Source: Bacteroides muris (ex Afrizal et al. 2022)
GTDB lineage: Bacteria; Bacteroidota; Bacteroidia; Bacteroidales; Bacteroidaceae
DNA length: 60,757 bases
Direction of reading: 5' to 3'
Assembly: GCF_004793475.1 (NCBI RefSeq)
Contig: NZ_SRYZ01000023.1
Location: forward strand, 1-60,757
Shown here piece by piece: positions 37,236-47,873 of this stretch (position 1 is the stretch's first letter; each line of letters starts with the position of its first letter). The notes beneath the pieces were generated by a model, which was given only the letters and a program-made list of their open reading frames with translations, searched no databases and was not told the origin of the DNA. Position numbers and translations under genes: made by a program.

Positions 37236-37600
37236 TGGCTTTTTCATTAAAGGGAGTTGAAGGGAGTCAGAGGGGGGGGATATTCAGGCAATCGCTCCCT
37301 CTTTCTTGTTTCTTCTGCCAAAGAGTTGCAATCTTGCCACAGAATATAGGTTTCCCGCCTGGCAAACACTTGCAATAAAGTTGCAAAACACAGATAATAA
37401 ATTCCTGAAGTATTCGTAGCAGAAATGACAAATACAGGCTGCAAGTTCTATCCCAAGGCTTGGGATAGACATCCCCAACCTTGGGATGCCCGTTCCCAAC
37501 TTTGGGATACATATCCGCAAGCTTGATTTCACTTTTTTATTGCATGTACCTACGGCTCTTTCATTTGAGGGAGTTATCAGGAGTTAAATGAAATCAGAGG
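37236..37600. repeat. Intergenic repeat region with similar direct-repeat flanks
   Basis: The 664 bases between crcB and the GH97 gene hold no convincing gene. Two related segments, 37236-37273 and 37553-37600, both read GGCTyTTTCATT, then AGGGAGTT, and end in TCAGAGG. They bracket a 280-base interval with the 21-bp array. A related piece (ATGGCTTCCTTCAT and a G-run) occurs at 19699-19731 ahead of the other array. This suggests a repeat family or a small decayed element. Confidence 0.45.
37459..37521. repeat. 21-bp tandem palindromic repeats (three units)
   Basis: Units at 37459-37479, 37480-37500 and 37501-37521 start with (C/T)TTGGGAT and end with (A/T)yCC.CAA, so each is an imperfect palindrome. 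A partial unit precedes them (37441-37458). The 21-base step equals seven codons and all units are open on the minus strand, giving the repeated peptide IPKLGTG-IPRLGMS-IPSLGIE, but the containing frame does not look like a gene. Confidence 0.8.
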
Positions 37601-37748
37601 CCGATAGTATCGCTCTACATTTCGGCAAATAATATTGTCCGGAAACGCATTCTTTGTTTGGTTGATATACTTCGTCCTCCATTCTGCTTACGGAGATGGG
37701 GCTCATGCAAACGTTTGCCGGTAAATCCTTTGTCTTTTATATGTGTAA

Positions 37749-39974
<2,226 letters not shown>

Positions 39975-40010
39975 TTTAGGATAGAAAGAGTTTGTATTAG
40001 GTATTAGTGA

Positions 40011-40047
40011 AGCCCTGCAGAAGTCCAATCTTTGCGGGGCTTTTTTT
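40011..40047 (+). terminator. Terminator of the GH97 gene
   Basis: AGCCCTGCA (40011-40019) pairs with TGCGGGGCT (40033-40041) and is followed by seven T. Strong rho-independent form. The remaining bases up to 40311 show no gene or RNA I recognise. Confidence 0.8.
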
Positions 40048-40311
40048 GTGTTAGGGTAAGCTCATTCTTATACCGTAAAAATAGCATCAAGACCCGAATT
40101 TTTGGTAAGTCCGTTCTTTGGGGAAACCTTTATTTTTGCACTCGGATAACAGATTGCATAATCATTAAGAATCCCTTTATATGGAAATATGCAGTCTTTT
40201 GGCTCCAATCACAAAAGTTATTATGTTTCCGATAGTAATTTCTGTATGGGGCAAGAGATATATTGCCTTTTTTATTCATTTTAAATCTGCCCGAATTTCG
40301 CAAATTCTTCA

Positions 40312-40319
40312 TACCTTTG
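40312..40319 (+). promoter_or_regulatory. Candidate promoter of the PurF-like gene (-7 element)
   Basis: TACCTTTG, 39 bases ahead of the start. Another -7-like TATTTTTG lies at 40131-40138. Confidence 0.45.
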
Positions 40320-40358
40320 CACCCGTTAATTTTAGAAACCAATAACAAAACAGAATTT

Positions 40359-41771
40359 ATGGGAGGTTTTTTCGGAACAGTCGCCAAGGCAACAAGCTGT
40401 GTGGCAGATTTGTTTTACGGCACAGATTATAATTCACATTTAGGGACAAAACGTGGTGGGTTGGCTACATACGATGCGGAAACGGCGCAGTTTACCCGTT
40501 CCATCCACAATCTGGAAAGTACCTATTTCCGCACGAAGTTTGAGGATGAACTAGACCAGTTCAAGGGAAATTCCGGAATAGGAATCATTAGCGACACAGA
40601 CCCTCAACCCCTTGTCCTCAATTCCCATCTTGGTCGCTTTGCCATTGTAACGGTAGCCAAAATCGTGAACCTGCAAGAACTGGAAACCGAACTGTTGGCT
40701 CAGAACATGCACTTCGCCGAACTCAGTTCGGGCAAAACCAATCAGACGGAACTTATCGCCCTTCTTATTATACAAGGAAAGACATTTGTCGAAGGAATTG
40801 AAAATGTATATAAGCATATTAAAGGTTCCTGTTCCATGCTGTTATTGACGGAAGACGGCATTATTGCTGCCCGCGACCGCTGGGGACGTACCCCGATTGT
40901 GATTGGCAAGAAAGATGGTGCGTATGCTGCCACAAGTGAGTCGAGCAGCTTTCCGAATCTTGGTTACGAGATAGACCGCTATTTGGGTCCTGGAGAGATT
41001 GTACGGATGCGTGCTGATGGTGTGGAACAGATGCGCAAGCCTGATGAAGGAATGCAGATTTGCTCCTTCCTATGGGTCTATTACGGTTTCCCCACTTCCT
41101 GCTACGAAGGTAAGAATGTAGAGGAAGTGCGTTTTGCCTCTGGTTTCAAGATGGCGCAGACAGATAAGTCAGAGGTAGATTGTGCCTGCGGTATTCCCGA
41201 TTCGGGTGTAGGTATGGCACTCGGATATGCTGAGGGTAAAGGAGTTCCCTATCATCGTGCCATCTCCAAATATACCCCGACCTGGCCCCGTAGCTTTACT
41301 CCCAGCAAGCAGGAGTTGCGTTCGCTGGTGGCAAAGATGAAGCTGATTCCCAATCGTGCCATGCTCGAGGGTAAGCGTCTGCTGTTTTGTGATGATTCTA
41401 TTGTCCGGGGTACCCAGTTGCATGACAATGTGAAGGTGCTGTATGAGTATGGTGCCAAGGAGGTGCATATCCGGATTGCTTGTCCTCCATTGATATATAG
41501 CTGCCCGTTTGTAGGATTCACGGCTTCCAAAAGCGACATGGAACTGATTACCCGTCGTGTCATCAAGGAACTGGAGGGCGACGAGAATAAGAATCTCGAT
41601 AAATATGCCACTACCGGTTCGCTCGAATACGAAAAGATGGTGGACGTTATTCGCGAACGTTTCGGACTTTCATCATTGAAGTTCAATACGTTGGAAACCT
41701 TGGTTGAAGCTATCGGACTGCCTAAGTGTAAGATATGTACGCACTGTTTTGACGGTAGCAGCCATTTTTGA
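40359..41771 (+). CDS. PurF-like amidophosphoribosyltransferase lacking the N-terminal catalytic Cys
   Basis: 470 residues from the ATG at 40359; the longer upstream frame is not family-like. Glutamine-amidotransferase (Ntn) domain (about 1-230, RDRWGRTPIVIGK, SESSSFPNLG) and a phosphoribosyltransferase domain with the PRPP motif LLFCDDSIVRGTQ and FTPSKQELRSLV. Canonical PurF begins Met-Cys-Gly, and the Cys is the nucleophile for glutamine. Here the protein begins MGGFFGTV with Gly in its place and no Cys before residue 14. It may use free ammonia or another glutaminase, or have a regulatory or different transferase role. Confidence 0.85.
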   Translation: MGGFFGTVAKATSCVADLFYGTDYNSHLGTKRGGLATYDAETAQFTRSIHNLESTYFRTKFEDELDQFKGNSGIGIISDTDPQPLVLNSHLGRFAIVTVAKIVNLQELETELLAQNMHFAELSSGKTNQTELIALLIIQGKTFVEGIENVYKHIKGSCSMLLLTEDGIIAARDRWGRTPIVIGKKDGAYAATSESSSFPNLGYEIDRYLGPGEIVRMRADGVEQMRKPDEGMQICSFLWVYYGFPTSCYEGKNVEEVRFASGFKMAQTDKSEVDCACGIPDSGVGMALGYAEGKGVPYHRAISKYTPTWPRSFTPSKQELRSLVAKMKLIPNRAMLEGKRLLFCDDSIVRGTQLHDNVKVLYEYGAKEVHIRIACPPLIYSCPFVGFTASKSDMELITRRVIKELEGDENKNLDKYATTGSLEYEKMVDVIRERFGLSSLKFNTLETLVEAIGLPKCKICTHCFDGSSHF

Positions 41772-41795
41772 TTGACAATTTGTCCTTAAGGCATA

Positions 41796-41839
41796 AAAAA
41801 GGGGCGTGAATTGCTTGGCAGTTCACGCCCCTTTTTTTA
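41796..41839 (+). terminator. Terminator of the PurF-like gene
   Basis: 16-base stem (41796-41811 with 41823-41838) bounded by A- and T-runs, usable in both directions. Confidence 0.85.
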
Positions 41840-41861
41840 TCTTTACAGCACAAAATAGTGA

Positions 41862-41965
41862 TTAATGATTAGTGATTAATGATTAATGCCATTCGGATAA
41901 TGCTTTTCGCCAATTACTAATCACTGACCATTAATCACTGACCATTAATCACTAATCATTATTCA
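41862..41965. repeat. AT-rich short repeats in the pepT leader
   Basis: GATTAATGATTAGTGATTAA-type repeats (41862-41888) are followed by the complementary motif (ATTAATCACTGACC twice, then ATTAATCACTAATCATT; up to about 41960) right before the start codon. The two blocks are partly inverted with respect to each other and could fold into an mRNA hairpin. Confidence 0.6.
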
Positions 41966-41967
41966 TC

Positions 41968-43191
41968 ATGACTTTAGTAGAACGTTTTTTAAAGTACGTA
42001 AGCTTCGATACTCAGTCCAGTGAAGAGACTGGGGTTACTCCGAGTACTCCGGGACAAATGGTGTTTGCCCGGTATCTGAAAGAAGAATTGGAATCTTTGG
42101 GTTTGGAAGAAATCTCGTTGGACGAAAATGGCTATCTGTTCGCCACTCTTCCTGCCAATATGGACAAGCCGTTGCCTGTCATCGGCTTTATTGCCCACAT
42201 GGATACAAGTCCTGATATGAGCGGAAAGAATGTTTCTCCGCGTATCGTGCAGAATTATGACGGTAAGGACATTGTTCTTTGCGCTGAAGAGAATGTGGTT
42301 CTTTCTCCCACCCAGTTCCCCGAACTACTCGGCCACCAAGGGGAGGATTTGATTGTGACCGACGGCAAGACTTTGCTTGGTGCCGATGATAAAGCCGGTA
42401 TTGCCGAAATTGTATCGGCGGTGGTATATCTGAAGGAGCACCCCGAAATCAAGCACGGTAAAATCCGTATCGGCTTTAATCCGGATGAGGAAATCGGTCT
42501 GGGGGCTCATAAGTTCAATGTAGAGCAGTTCGGCTGCGAATGGGCCTATACCATGGATGGCGGAGAAGTGGGTGAACTTGAATTCGAGAACTTCAATGCA
42601 GCCTCTGCCAAGATAAGCTTCAAGGGACGTAATGTGCATCCGGGTTATGCCAAGAATAAGATGATTAACTCTATCCGCATTGCCAACCGTTTCATGTCCA
42701 TGCTTCCGGCTGATGAAGCTCCGGAGCATACCGAAGGTTACGAAGGTTTTTATCATCTGATAGGCATTACCGGTGAAGTGGAGCAGACAACACTCTCTTA
42801 CATTATCCGTGACCACGACCGCGCCCGCTTTGAAGAGCGCAAGAAGGAGATGGAACGTCTTGTGGCAAAAATCAATGAAGAATACGGTCCGAATACCGCC
42901 ACTCTGGAACTTCGCGACCAATACTACAATATGCGTGAACAGATTGAACCGGTGATGCATATCATCGACACTGCTTTTGCCGCCATGAAGGCAGTAGGTG
43001 TAGAGCCTCGTGTAAAAGCCATTCGCGGAGGTACGGACGGCGCCCAGCTCTCTTTCAAGGGCCTGCCTTGTCCCAATATCTTTGCCGGTGGCTTGAACTT
43101 CCACGGCCGCTATGAGTTCGTGCCTATCCAGAATATGGAGAAAGCCATGAACGTCATCGTCAAGATTGCCGAGCTCGTAGCCAGCAAATAG
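41968..43191 (+). CDS. pepT: Peptidase T (tripeptide aminopeptidase)
   Basis: 407 residues, M20 family, the usual PepT length. Zinc-site motifs: [11 protein letters not shown] (about 72-82), [14 protein letters not shown] (about 134-147, bridging Asp), [13 protein letters not shown] (catalytic Glu and metal Glu, about 173) and the C-terminal [13 protein letters not shown]. The dimerisation domain lies at about 205-310 ([15 protein letters not shown]). A cytosolic enzyme that removes the N-terminal residue from tripeptides. 38 bases separate it from gcvT. Confidence 0.96.
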   Translation: MTLVERFLKYVSFDTQSSEETGVTPSTPGQMVFARYLKEELESLGLEEISLDENGYLFATLPANMDKPLPVIGFIAHMDTSPDMSGKNVSPRIVQNYDGKDIVLCAEENVVLSPTQFPELLGHQGEDLIVTDGKTLLGADDKAGIAEIVSAVVYLKEHPEIKHGKIRIGFNPDEEIGLGAHKFNVEQFGCEWAYTMDGGEVGELEFENFNAASAKISFKGRNVHPGYAKNKMINSIRIANRFMSMLPADEAPEHTEGYEGFYHLIGITGEVEQTTLSYIIRDHDRARFEERKKEMERLVAKINEEYGPNTATLELRDQYYNMREQIEPVMHIIDTAFAAMKAVGVEPRVKAIRGGTDGAQLSFKGLPCPNIFAGGLNFHGRYEFVPIQNMEKAMNVIVKIAELVASK

Positions 43192-43229
43192 ATAATTCAT
43201 AACTTATAACTCATAACTCTAATAGTTTC

Positions 43230-44318
43230 ATGAAAACCACTCCGTTTACCGAAAAACACATCTCGCTGGGTGCCAAGATGCACGAGTTTGCGGGATATAA
43301 CATGCCTATCGAATATTCAGGTATCATTGACGAGCATCTCACTGTTTGTCAGGGTGTCGGCGTATTCGATGTTTCACACATGGGAGAATTCTGGGTGAAA
43401 GGTCCTCATGCTTTGGACTTTCTGCAGAAAGTGACTTCCAATAATGTGGCTGCCCTTACACCGGGAAAAGTACAGTATACTTGCTTCCCCAACGAAAACG
43501 GAGGCATTGTAGACGACCTCTTGGTCTATCATTATGAGCCGGAAAAATACCTGCTTGTCGTGAATGCTTCGAACATTGAGAAAGACTGGAATTGGTGTGT
43601 GTCTCATAATACGGAAGGCGCTGAATTGGAAAATGCTTCCGACCGCATGGCACAGCTTGCGGTGCAAGGACCGAAGGCCATTCTGGCTTTGCAGAAGCTG
43701 ACTTCCATAAATCTTTCCGACCTTCCTTACTATACTTTTACCCACGGTGAGTTTGCCGGAGAAAAAGATGTCATTATCTCCAATACCGGATATACCGGTG
43801 CGGGTGGTTTTGAGCTTTATTTCTATCCGGAGGCTGCCATGAAGGTTTGGGATGCGGTGTTTGAGGCAGGTGCAGAGTTCGGCATTAAGCCGATTGGTTT
43901 AGGGGCGCGTGATACGCTTCGTTTGGAAATGGGATTCTGTTTGTATGGCAACGATTTGGACGACACTACTTCGCCCATTGAAGCCGGGTTGGGATGGATT
44001 ACCAAGTTTGTGGAGGGAAAGAACTTCACCAATCGTCCGATGCTTGAAAAGCAGAAGGCAGAAGGCACTACCCGTAAGTTGGTGGGGTTTGAAATGATAG
44101 ACCGTGGTATCCCCCGTCATGGTTACGAACTGTATGGTACGGATGGTGCTGCCATCGGTGTGGTAACCTCCGGAACTATGTCGCCTACGCGTAAGATTGG
44201 TATCGGAATGGGGTATATCAGACCCGAATACAGTAAAGTTGGTACGGAAATCTGCATTGACATGCGGGGACGCAAGCTGAAAGCTGTGGTTGTGAAGCCG
44301 CCGTTCCGCAAACAATAA
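43230..44318 (+). CDS. gcvT: Aminomethyltransferase (glycine cleavage T protein)
   Basis: 362 residues, full length. N-terminal folate-binding GcvT domain ([26 protein letters not shown]) with the [15 protein letters not shown] segment, catalytic Asp in DDLLVYHYE, and a C-terminal barrel ([28 protein letters not shown]). Transfers the methylene group to tetrahydrofolate in glycine cleavage. The other gcv genes are not in the window. The leader between pepT and gcvT contains the repeated ATAACTC motif (43198-43217). Confidence 0.96.
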   Translation: MKTTPFTEKHISLGAKMHEFAGYNMPIEYSGIIDEHLTVCQGVGVFDVSHMGEFWVKGPHALDFLQKVTSNNVAALTPGKVQYTCFPNENGGIVDDLLVYHYEPEKYLLVVNASNIEKDWNWCVSHNTEGAELENASDRMAQLAVQGPKAILALQKLTSINLSDLPYYTFTHGEFAGEKDVIISNTGYTGAGGFELYFYPEAAMKVWDAVFEAGAEFGIKPIGLGARDTLRLEMGFCLYGNDLDDTTSPIEAGLGWITKFVEGKNFTNRPMLEKQKAEGTTRKLVGFEMIDRGIPRHGYELYGTDGAAIGVVTSGTMSPTRKIGIGMGYIRPEYSKVGTEICIDMRGRKLKAVVVKPPFRKQ

Positions 44319-44385
44319 TAAGAAGGATGATGGTGTATCCCAAAATCACCTTATGACTGTTTCTTAGATACTGATATAGGCTTTA

Positions 44386-44449
44386 TTTTTCAGACGGAAG
44401 AACAAAAAGACAAAAGTAAATATCTTCTTTTGCTCTTCCGTCTGAAAAA
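44386..44449 (+). terminator. Bidirectional terminator behind gcvT
   Basis: A long stem of about 20 pairs (TTTTTCAGACGGAAGA from 44386 with TCTTCCGTCTGAAAAA ending at 44449), A/T-runs on both sides. The small gene on the other strand ends 22 bases further on. Confidence 0.8.
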
Positions 44450-44471
44450 ATGAAGCCTGTTTCATTCTCTA

Positions 44472-44675
44472 TTATATTCTGCTTATCCTGTCCAGCGTCC
44501 GGTTTGCCCAACCTATCTCTTTATCAGTCCATTCCTTTTCTGCTCCTTCTATACCTTGACCTTCGTAATCCGAAAGCAAGATGATGTATTCCTTCAGTAT
44601 ACCGGTGGCTTGGGCTTGCTTGTTTATACGCATCAGCTGGGCGGTTTCCTTATAGCGCTTGTTGACATAATTCAT
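44472..44675 (-). CDS. Small protein of unknown function
   Basis: 67 residues, charged and helical (KRYKETAQLMRINKQAQATGILKEYI, then GAEKEWTDKEIGWANRTLDRI), no signal or membrane helix. The frame fills the gap between two terminators and has a normal Bacteroides-like composition. I do not recognise a family, and no promoter stands out, so it could also be a fragment of a longer lost gene. Confidence 0.4.
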   Translation of the reverse strand: MNYVNKRYKETAQLMRINKQAQATGILKEYIILLSDYEGQGIEGAEKEWTDKEIGWANRTLDRISRI

Positions 44676-44761
44676 GGCTGCATTGAAGGAAATCTCGTTT
44701 TTTTCCCTATTCTGTGACAGGGGATTCCCTGTTTATCGGTCCTGCAGTGGGAGGTGGAAAC

Positions 44762-44798
44762 AAAAAAGGGAGCCTTTCAGTGAAAGACTCCCTTTTTT
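44762..44798 (-). terminator. Terminator of rpmE2
   Basis: A 17-18-base stem (44762-44779 with 44781-44798) with A- and T-runs at the ends, 19 bases past the rpmE2 stop. Confidence 0.85.
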
Positions 44799-44816
44799 CA
44801 GTCTGCTTGAAACTGA

Positions 44817-45068
44817 TTATTTCTTACGGTTACCGTAGCGGCTTATGAACTTATCAACACGACCGGCGGTGTCAACCAGCTTGGACTTACCAGTGTAGAA
44901 CGGGTGAGAAGTGCTGGAGATTTCCAGCTTTACCAGCGGATAAGTTTCACCTTCGAATTCGATAGTCTCTTTCGTATTGCAAGTGGAACGAGACAAGAAT
45001 ACATCACCATTTGACATATCTTTAAATACTACCGGACGGTAATTTTCGGGATGAATACCTTTTTTCAT
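44817..45068 (-). CDS. rpmE2: 50S ribosomal protein L31, type B
   Basis: 83 residues from the ATG at 45068; the longer frame upstream is leader. [19 protein letters not shown] and [24 protein letters not shown] are type-B L31 sequences. The two CxxC zinc motifs of type A are missing. Sits with its own two-element promoter and a strong terminator as a single-gene unit. Confidence 0.96.
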   Translation of the reverse strand: MKKGIHPENYRPVVFKDMSNGDVFLSRSTCNTKETIEFEGETYPLVKLEISSTSHPFYTGKSKLVDTAGRVDKFISRYGNRKK

Positions 45069-45146
45069 TTTGATATTTTCTTTTAAAAATTTATATTCTG
45101 TTACTATTTTGGTAATAAATAGTGTAATGGTCTTCTTTTCAGAGCG

Positions 45147-45177
45147 CAAAGATAGTGCAAGTTGGAGATTCTGCAAA
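45147..45177 (-). promoter_or_regulatory. Promoter of rpmE2
   Basis: TTTG (45174-45177) and TATCTTTG (45147-45154) on the minus strand, separated by exactly 19 bases: a full match to the Bacteroides housekeeping promoter. The leader is about 70 bases. Confidence 0.75.
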
Positions 45178-45258
45178 ATAAAATCAGATTTATTTTTATT
45201 TAGTAGGTTTATCGCATTTTATTTCTGACTTTTGCAGTACTTAATAATTTGTGAATTT

Positions 45259-46266
45259 ATGAGGAAAATACTTGTCTTATGCTCTTTCTGGCTGTGCGTG
45301 GCAACGCTGGGAGCACAAAATGCGGAACGGAACCTGTATAGCGTTGCGTTCTATAATCTTGAAAACTTATTCGATACGGTTCATGATGCCGGTAAGAACG
45401 ACAATGAATTCTTGCCAGATGGCAGCTATCGGTGGACGGTGAAGAAGTATGAATCCAAACTACAGAACCTTTCTAAAGTACTGGGCTCTCTTTCGCGTGA
45501 TTTGGTACCGGAGGGTCCGGCATTCATCGGAGTGGCGGAAGTGGAGAACAGCCGGGTGCTGGAGAATCTTGTAAAGCAGCCTGCCATTTCCAATTATGAG
45601 TTTGTGCATTATGAAGGACCGGATAGACGGGGCATTGACTGTGCCTTGTTGTACGACCCGAAGCAGTTCAGCGTTACCCACTCGAAGTTGGTGCTTTCCA
45701 CTCCTTTTGAGGGAGATACGGTGCACTTGACGCGCGGCTTCCTGATTGTGGACGGGCAACTGGCGGGAGAGCGCGTCTGTGTGATAGTGAACCACTGGCC
45801 CTCCCGTGGAGCAAAGTCGCCAGTGCGTGTGCATGCAGCCAGACAAGTAAAGGCCTTGAAGGACTCTCTGATGCGTAGCGACAAGAAACTGAAGCTCATC
45901 GTGATGGGGGATATGAATGATGACCCGATGGACGAAAGTATGGAGGTGCTGGGAGCGCGCAAATATCCGAAGCAAGTGAAGAAAGGCGAATTCTATAATC
46001 CTTGGTGGGTGACTTTGGAAGACAAGGGAGTAGGGACATTGCTTTATCGGGGCAAATGGAACTTGTTTGACCAGATTGTCATTTCAAAACCGTTGCTGAA
46101 GGCGAAGAAAGGATTACGCTATACCCACAATGAAGTTTTCATCCGTGATTATCTGATTCAGCAGGATGGCAAATACAAAGGTGCTCCTTTGCGTACGCAT
46201 GGGGGCGGGGCTTGGCTGAACGGTTACAGTGACCATTTGCCGACTATCATCTATCTGAAGAAATAG
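45259..46266 (+). CDS. Exported endonuclease/exonuclease/phosphatase-family protein
   Basis: 335 residues from the ATG at 45259, with signal peptide (WLCVATLGAQ, about 20). EEP fold landmarks: FYNLENLFDT, GVAEVEN (metal Glu), IVNHWPSR (catalytic His), VMGDMNDDP (Asp/Asn pair) and YSDHLPTI (final His). Periplasmic or surface metal-dependent phosphodiesterase, nuclease or phosphatase; substrate unknown. Confidence 0.9.
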   Translation: MRKILVLCSFWLCVATLGAQNAERNLYSVAFYNLENLFDTVHDAGKNDNEFLPDGSYRWTVKKYESKLQNLSKVLGSLSRDLVPEGPAFIGVAEVENSRVLENLVKQPAISNYEFVHYEGPDRRGIDCALLYDPKQFSVTHSKLVLSTPFEGDTVHLTRGFLIVDGQLAGERVCVIVNHWPSRGAKSPVRVHAARQVKALKDSLMRSDKKLKLIVMGDMNDDPMDESMEVLGARKYPKQVKKGEFYNPWWVTLEDKGVGTLLYRGKWNLFDQIVISKPLLKAKKGLRYTHNEVFIRDYLIQQDGKYKGAPLRTHGGGAWLNGYSDHLPTIIYLKK

Positions 46267-46289
46267 CTGTAATAATAATGTGTAAACGG

Positions 46290-46323
46290 AAGCTGGAGGG
46301 CAAACATGTTCTCCGGCTTTTTG
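46290..46323 (+). terminator. Terminator of the EEP-family gene
   Basis: AAGCTGGAG (46290-46298) pairs with CTCCGGCTT (46311-46319) followed by T. The rest up to fba shows only the promoter. Confidence 0.65.
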
Positions 46324-46499
46324 TTGATAGAAGTATGAATGGCAAAAGTATGATTGGTTTCGCCTGATGCAAGGAGTTTGTAATATAGAGATTACAATAA
46401 TCTGTTAAATGAAGCCAATAGCTTTGAAATTGAATGGATTTGATGGGATGAGCCGGATATTTTATTCCCGTCAAGTTCTTTACTTTAAAGGATAATGAT

Positions 46500-46507
46500 T
46501 ACTTTTG
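46500..46507 (+). promoter_or_regulatory. Candidate promoter of fba (-7 element)
   Basis: TACTTTTG, 39 bases before the start codon. Confidence 0.5.
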
Positions 46508-46546
46508 CGAAGAATTTTAATTCACTAACAATAAAATTTAAACAAA

Positions 46547-47551
46547 ATGGTTAATTACAAAGATTTAGGTCTTGTAAACACAAAAGAAATGTTTGCAAAG
46601 GCTATCAAAGGTGGATATGCAATCCCTGCATTCAACTTCAATAACATGGAACAGATGCAGGCTATCATTAAGGCTGCTGTAGAAACAAAGTCTCCGGTTA
46701 TCCTGCAAGTATCTAAGGGTGCCCGTCAGTATGCTAATGCTACATTGCTGCGTTACATGGCTCAGGGTGCTGTGGAATATGCCAAGGAATTGGGTTGCGA
46801 GAAGCCTGAAATCGTTCTTCACCTTGACCATGGTGATACATTTGAAACTTGCAAGAGCTGTATAGACTCTGGTTTCTCTTCAGTGATGATTGACGGTTCA
46901 CACCTTCCTTACGAAGAAAACGTGGCTTTGACTAAGAAGGTGGTTGAATATGCTCATCAGTTCGATGTAACTGTAGAAGGTGAGCTGGGTGTATTGGCTG
47001 GCGTTGAAGACGAAGTTTCTTCTGACCACCATACTTATACTAACCCTGAAGAAGTAGTAGACTTTGCTACCCGTACTGGTTGCGATTCATTGGCTATCTC
47101 TATCGGTACTTCTCACGGTGCTTACAAGTTCACTCCGGAACAATGTACTATTGATCCTGCTACTGGCCGTATGGTTCCTCCTCCTTTGGCGTTCGACGTA
47201 TTGAAGGCTGTAGAAAAAGAATTGCCGGGATTCCCTATCGTGCTCCACGGTTCTTCTTCAGTTCCTCAGGAAGAGGTAGAGACTATCAACAAGTTTGGTG
47301 GCGCTTTGAAGGCTGCTATCGGTATCCCCGAAGAGTGGTTGCGCGAAGCTGCTAAATCTGCTGTTTGCAAGATTAACATCGACTCTGACTCTCGTCTTGC
47401 TATGACTGCAGCTATCCGTCAGACTTTTGCTGAGAAACCTGCTGAATTCGATCCGCGTAAGTATCTGGGTCCGGCTCGTGACAATATGGAGAAACTGTAT
47501 AAGCACAAAATCATCAATGTGCTTGGTTCAGACAATAAATTGGCTGAATAA
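46547..47551 (+). CDS. fba: Class II fructose-bisphosphate aldolase
   Basis: 334 residues. Zinc-aldolase motifs: YAIPAFNFNNMEQ at the start, VLHLDHGDTFE with the zinc His and catalytic Asp (about 94-101), VEGELGVLAGVED (zinc Glu), GTSHGAYKF (zinc His) and LHGSSSVP (zinc His). Cleaves fructose-1,6-bisphosphate; glycolysis and gluconeogenesis. Single-gene unit. Confidence 0.96.
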   Translation: MVNYKDLGLVNTKEMFAKAIKGGYAIPAFNFNNMEQMQAIIKAAVETKSPVILQVSKGARQYANATLLRYMAQGAVEYAKELGCEKPEIVLHLDHGDTFETCKSCIDSGFSSVMIDGSHLPYEENVALTKKVVEYAHQFDVTVEGELGVLAGVEDEVSSDHHTYTNPEEVVDFATRTGCDSLAISIGTSHGAYKFTPEQCTIDPATGRMVPPPLAFDVLKAVEKELPGFPIVLHGSSSVPQEEVETINKFGGALKAAIGIPEEWLREAAKSAVCKINIDSDSRLAMTAAIRQTFAEKPAEFDPRKYLGPARDNMEKLYKHKIINVLGSDNKLAE

Positions 47552-47580
47552 TAGAAAGATAATCTGAATATTATAATTGT

Positions 47581-47613
47581 CAGCCCTTGTGACACATCGT
47601 GTTGCAAGGGCTG
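47581..47613 (+). terminator. Terminator of fba
   Basis: CAGCCCTTG (47581-47589) pairs with CAAGGGCTG (47605-47613). Confidence 0.7.
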
Positions 47614-47756
47614 ATTTGTTAATATAGGCTGGTGCTATGAGATGGTTAAGTTTGTTTGTCATTTCAGAAATGGATGTTTAAATAGAGATGAGTCTTAATT
47701 TATAGCGTTTCAGGTGAATGTAAAGGGTACTTGTCATAATACCTATTTTATGAAAA

Positions 47757-47801
47757 CTTGGAGATGGCTTGCAGATAAAGTATCTGCAAGCCATCTCCAA
47801 G
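47757..47801 (-). terminator. 21-bp perfect hairpin between fba and the amylase gene
   Basis: 47757-47777 and 47781-47801 are exactly complementary with a 3-base loop. On the minus strand the stem is followed by TTTTC, so it most likely ends the leftward amylase transcript, 73 bases after its stop. Between it and 47873 nothing else is seen. Confidence 0.75.
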
Positions 47802-47873
47802 GGGTATCTTCAGCGATTTGCGGTGCTATGTTGTCAAATAACATCGCAAAGATGCTGAATTCACAAGAGTTGA

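Noticed and set aside
37247..37532. Protein-coding gene on the minus strand over the 21-bp array
   Set aside because: Three overlapping frames are open because of the repeat; their composition is not protein-like, and there is no start signal or family resemblance.
40263..40358. N-terminal extension of the PurF-like protein
   Set aside because: It covers the promoter -7 element and has no family-like sequence; the conserved protein starts MGGFFG at 40359.
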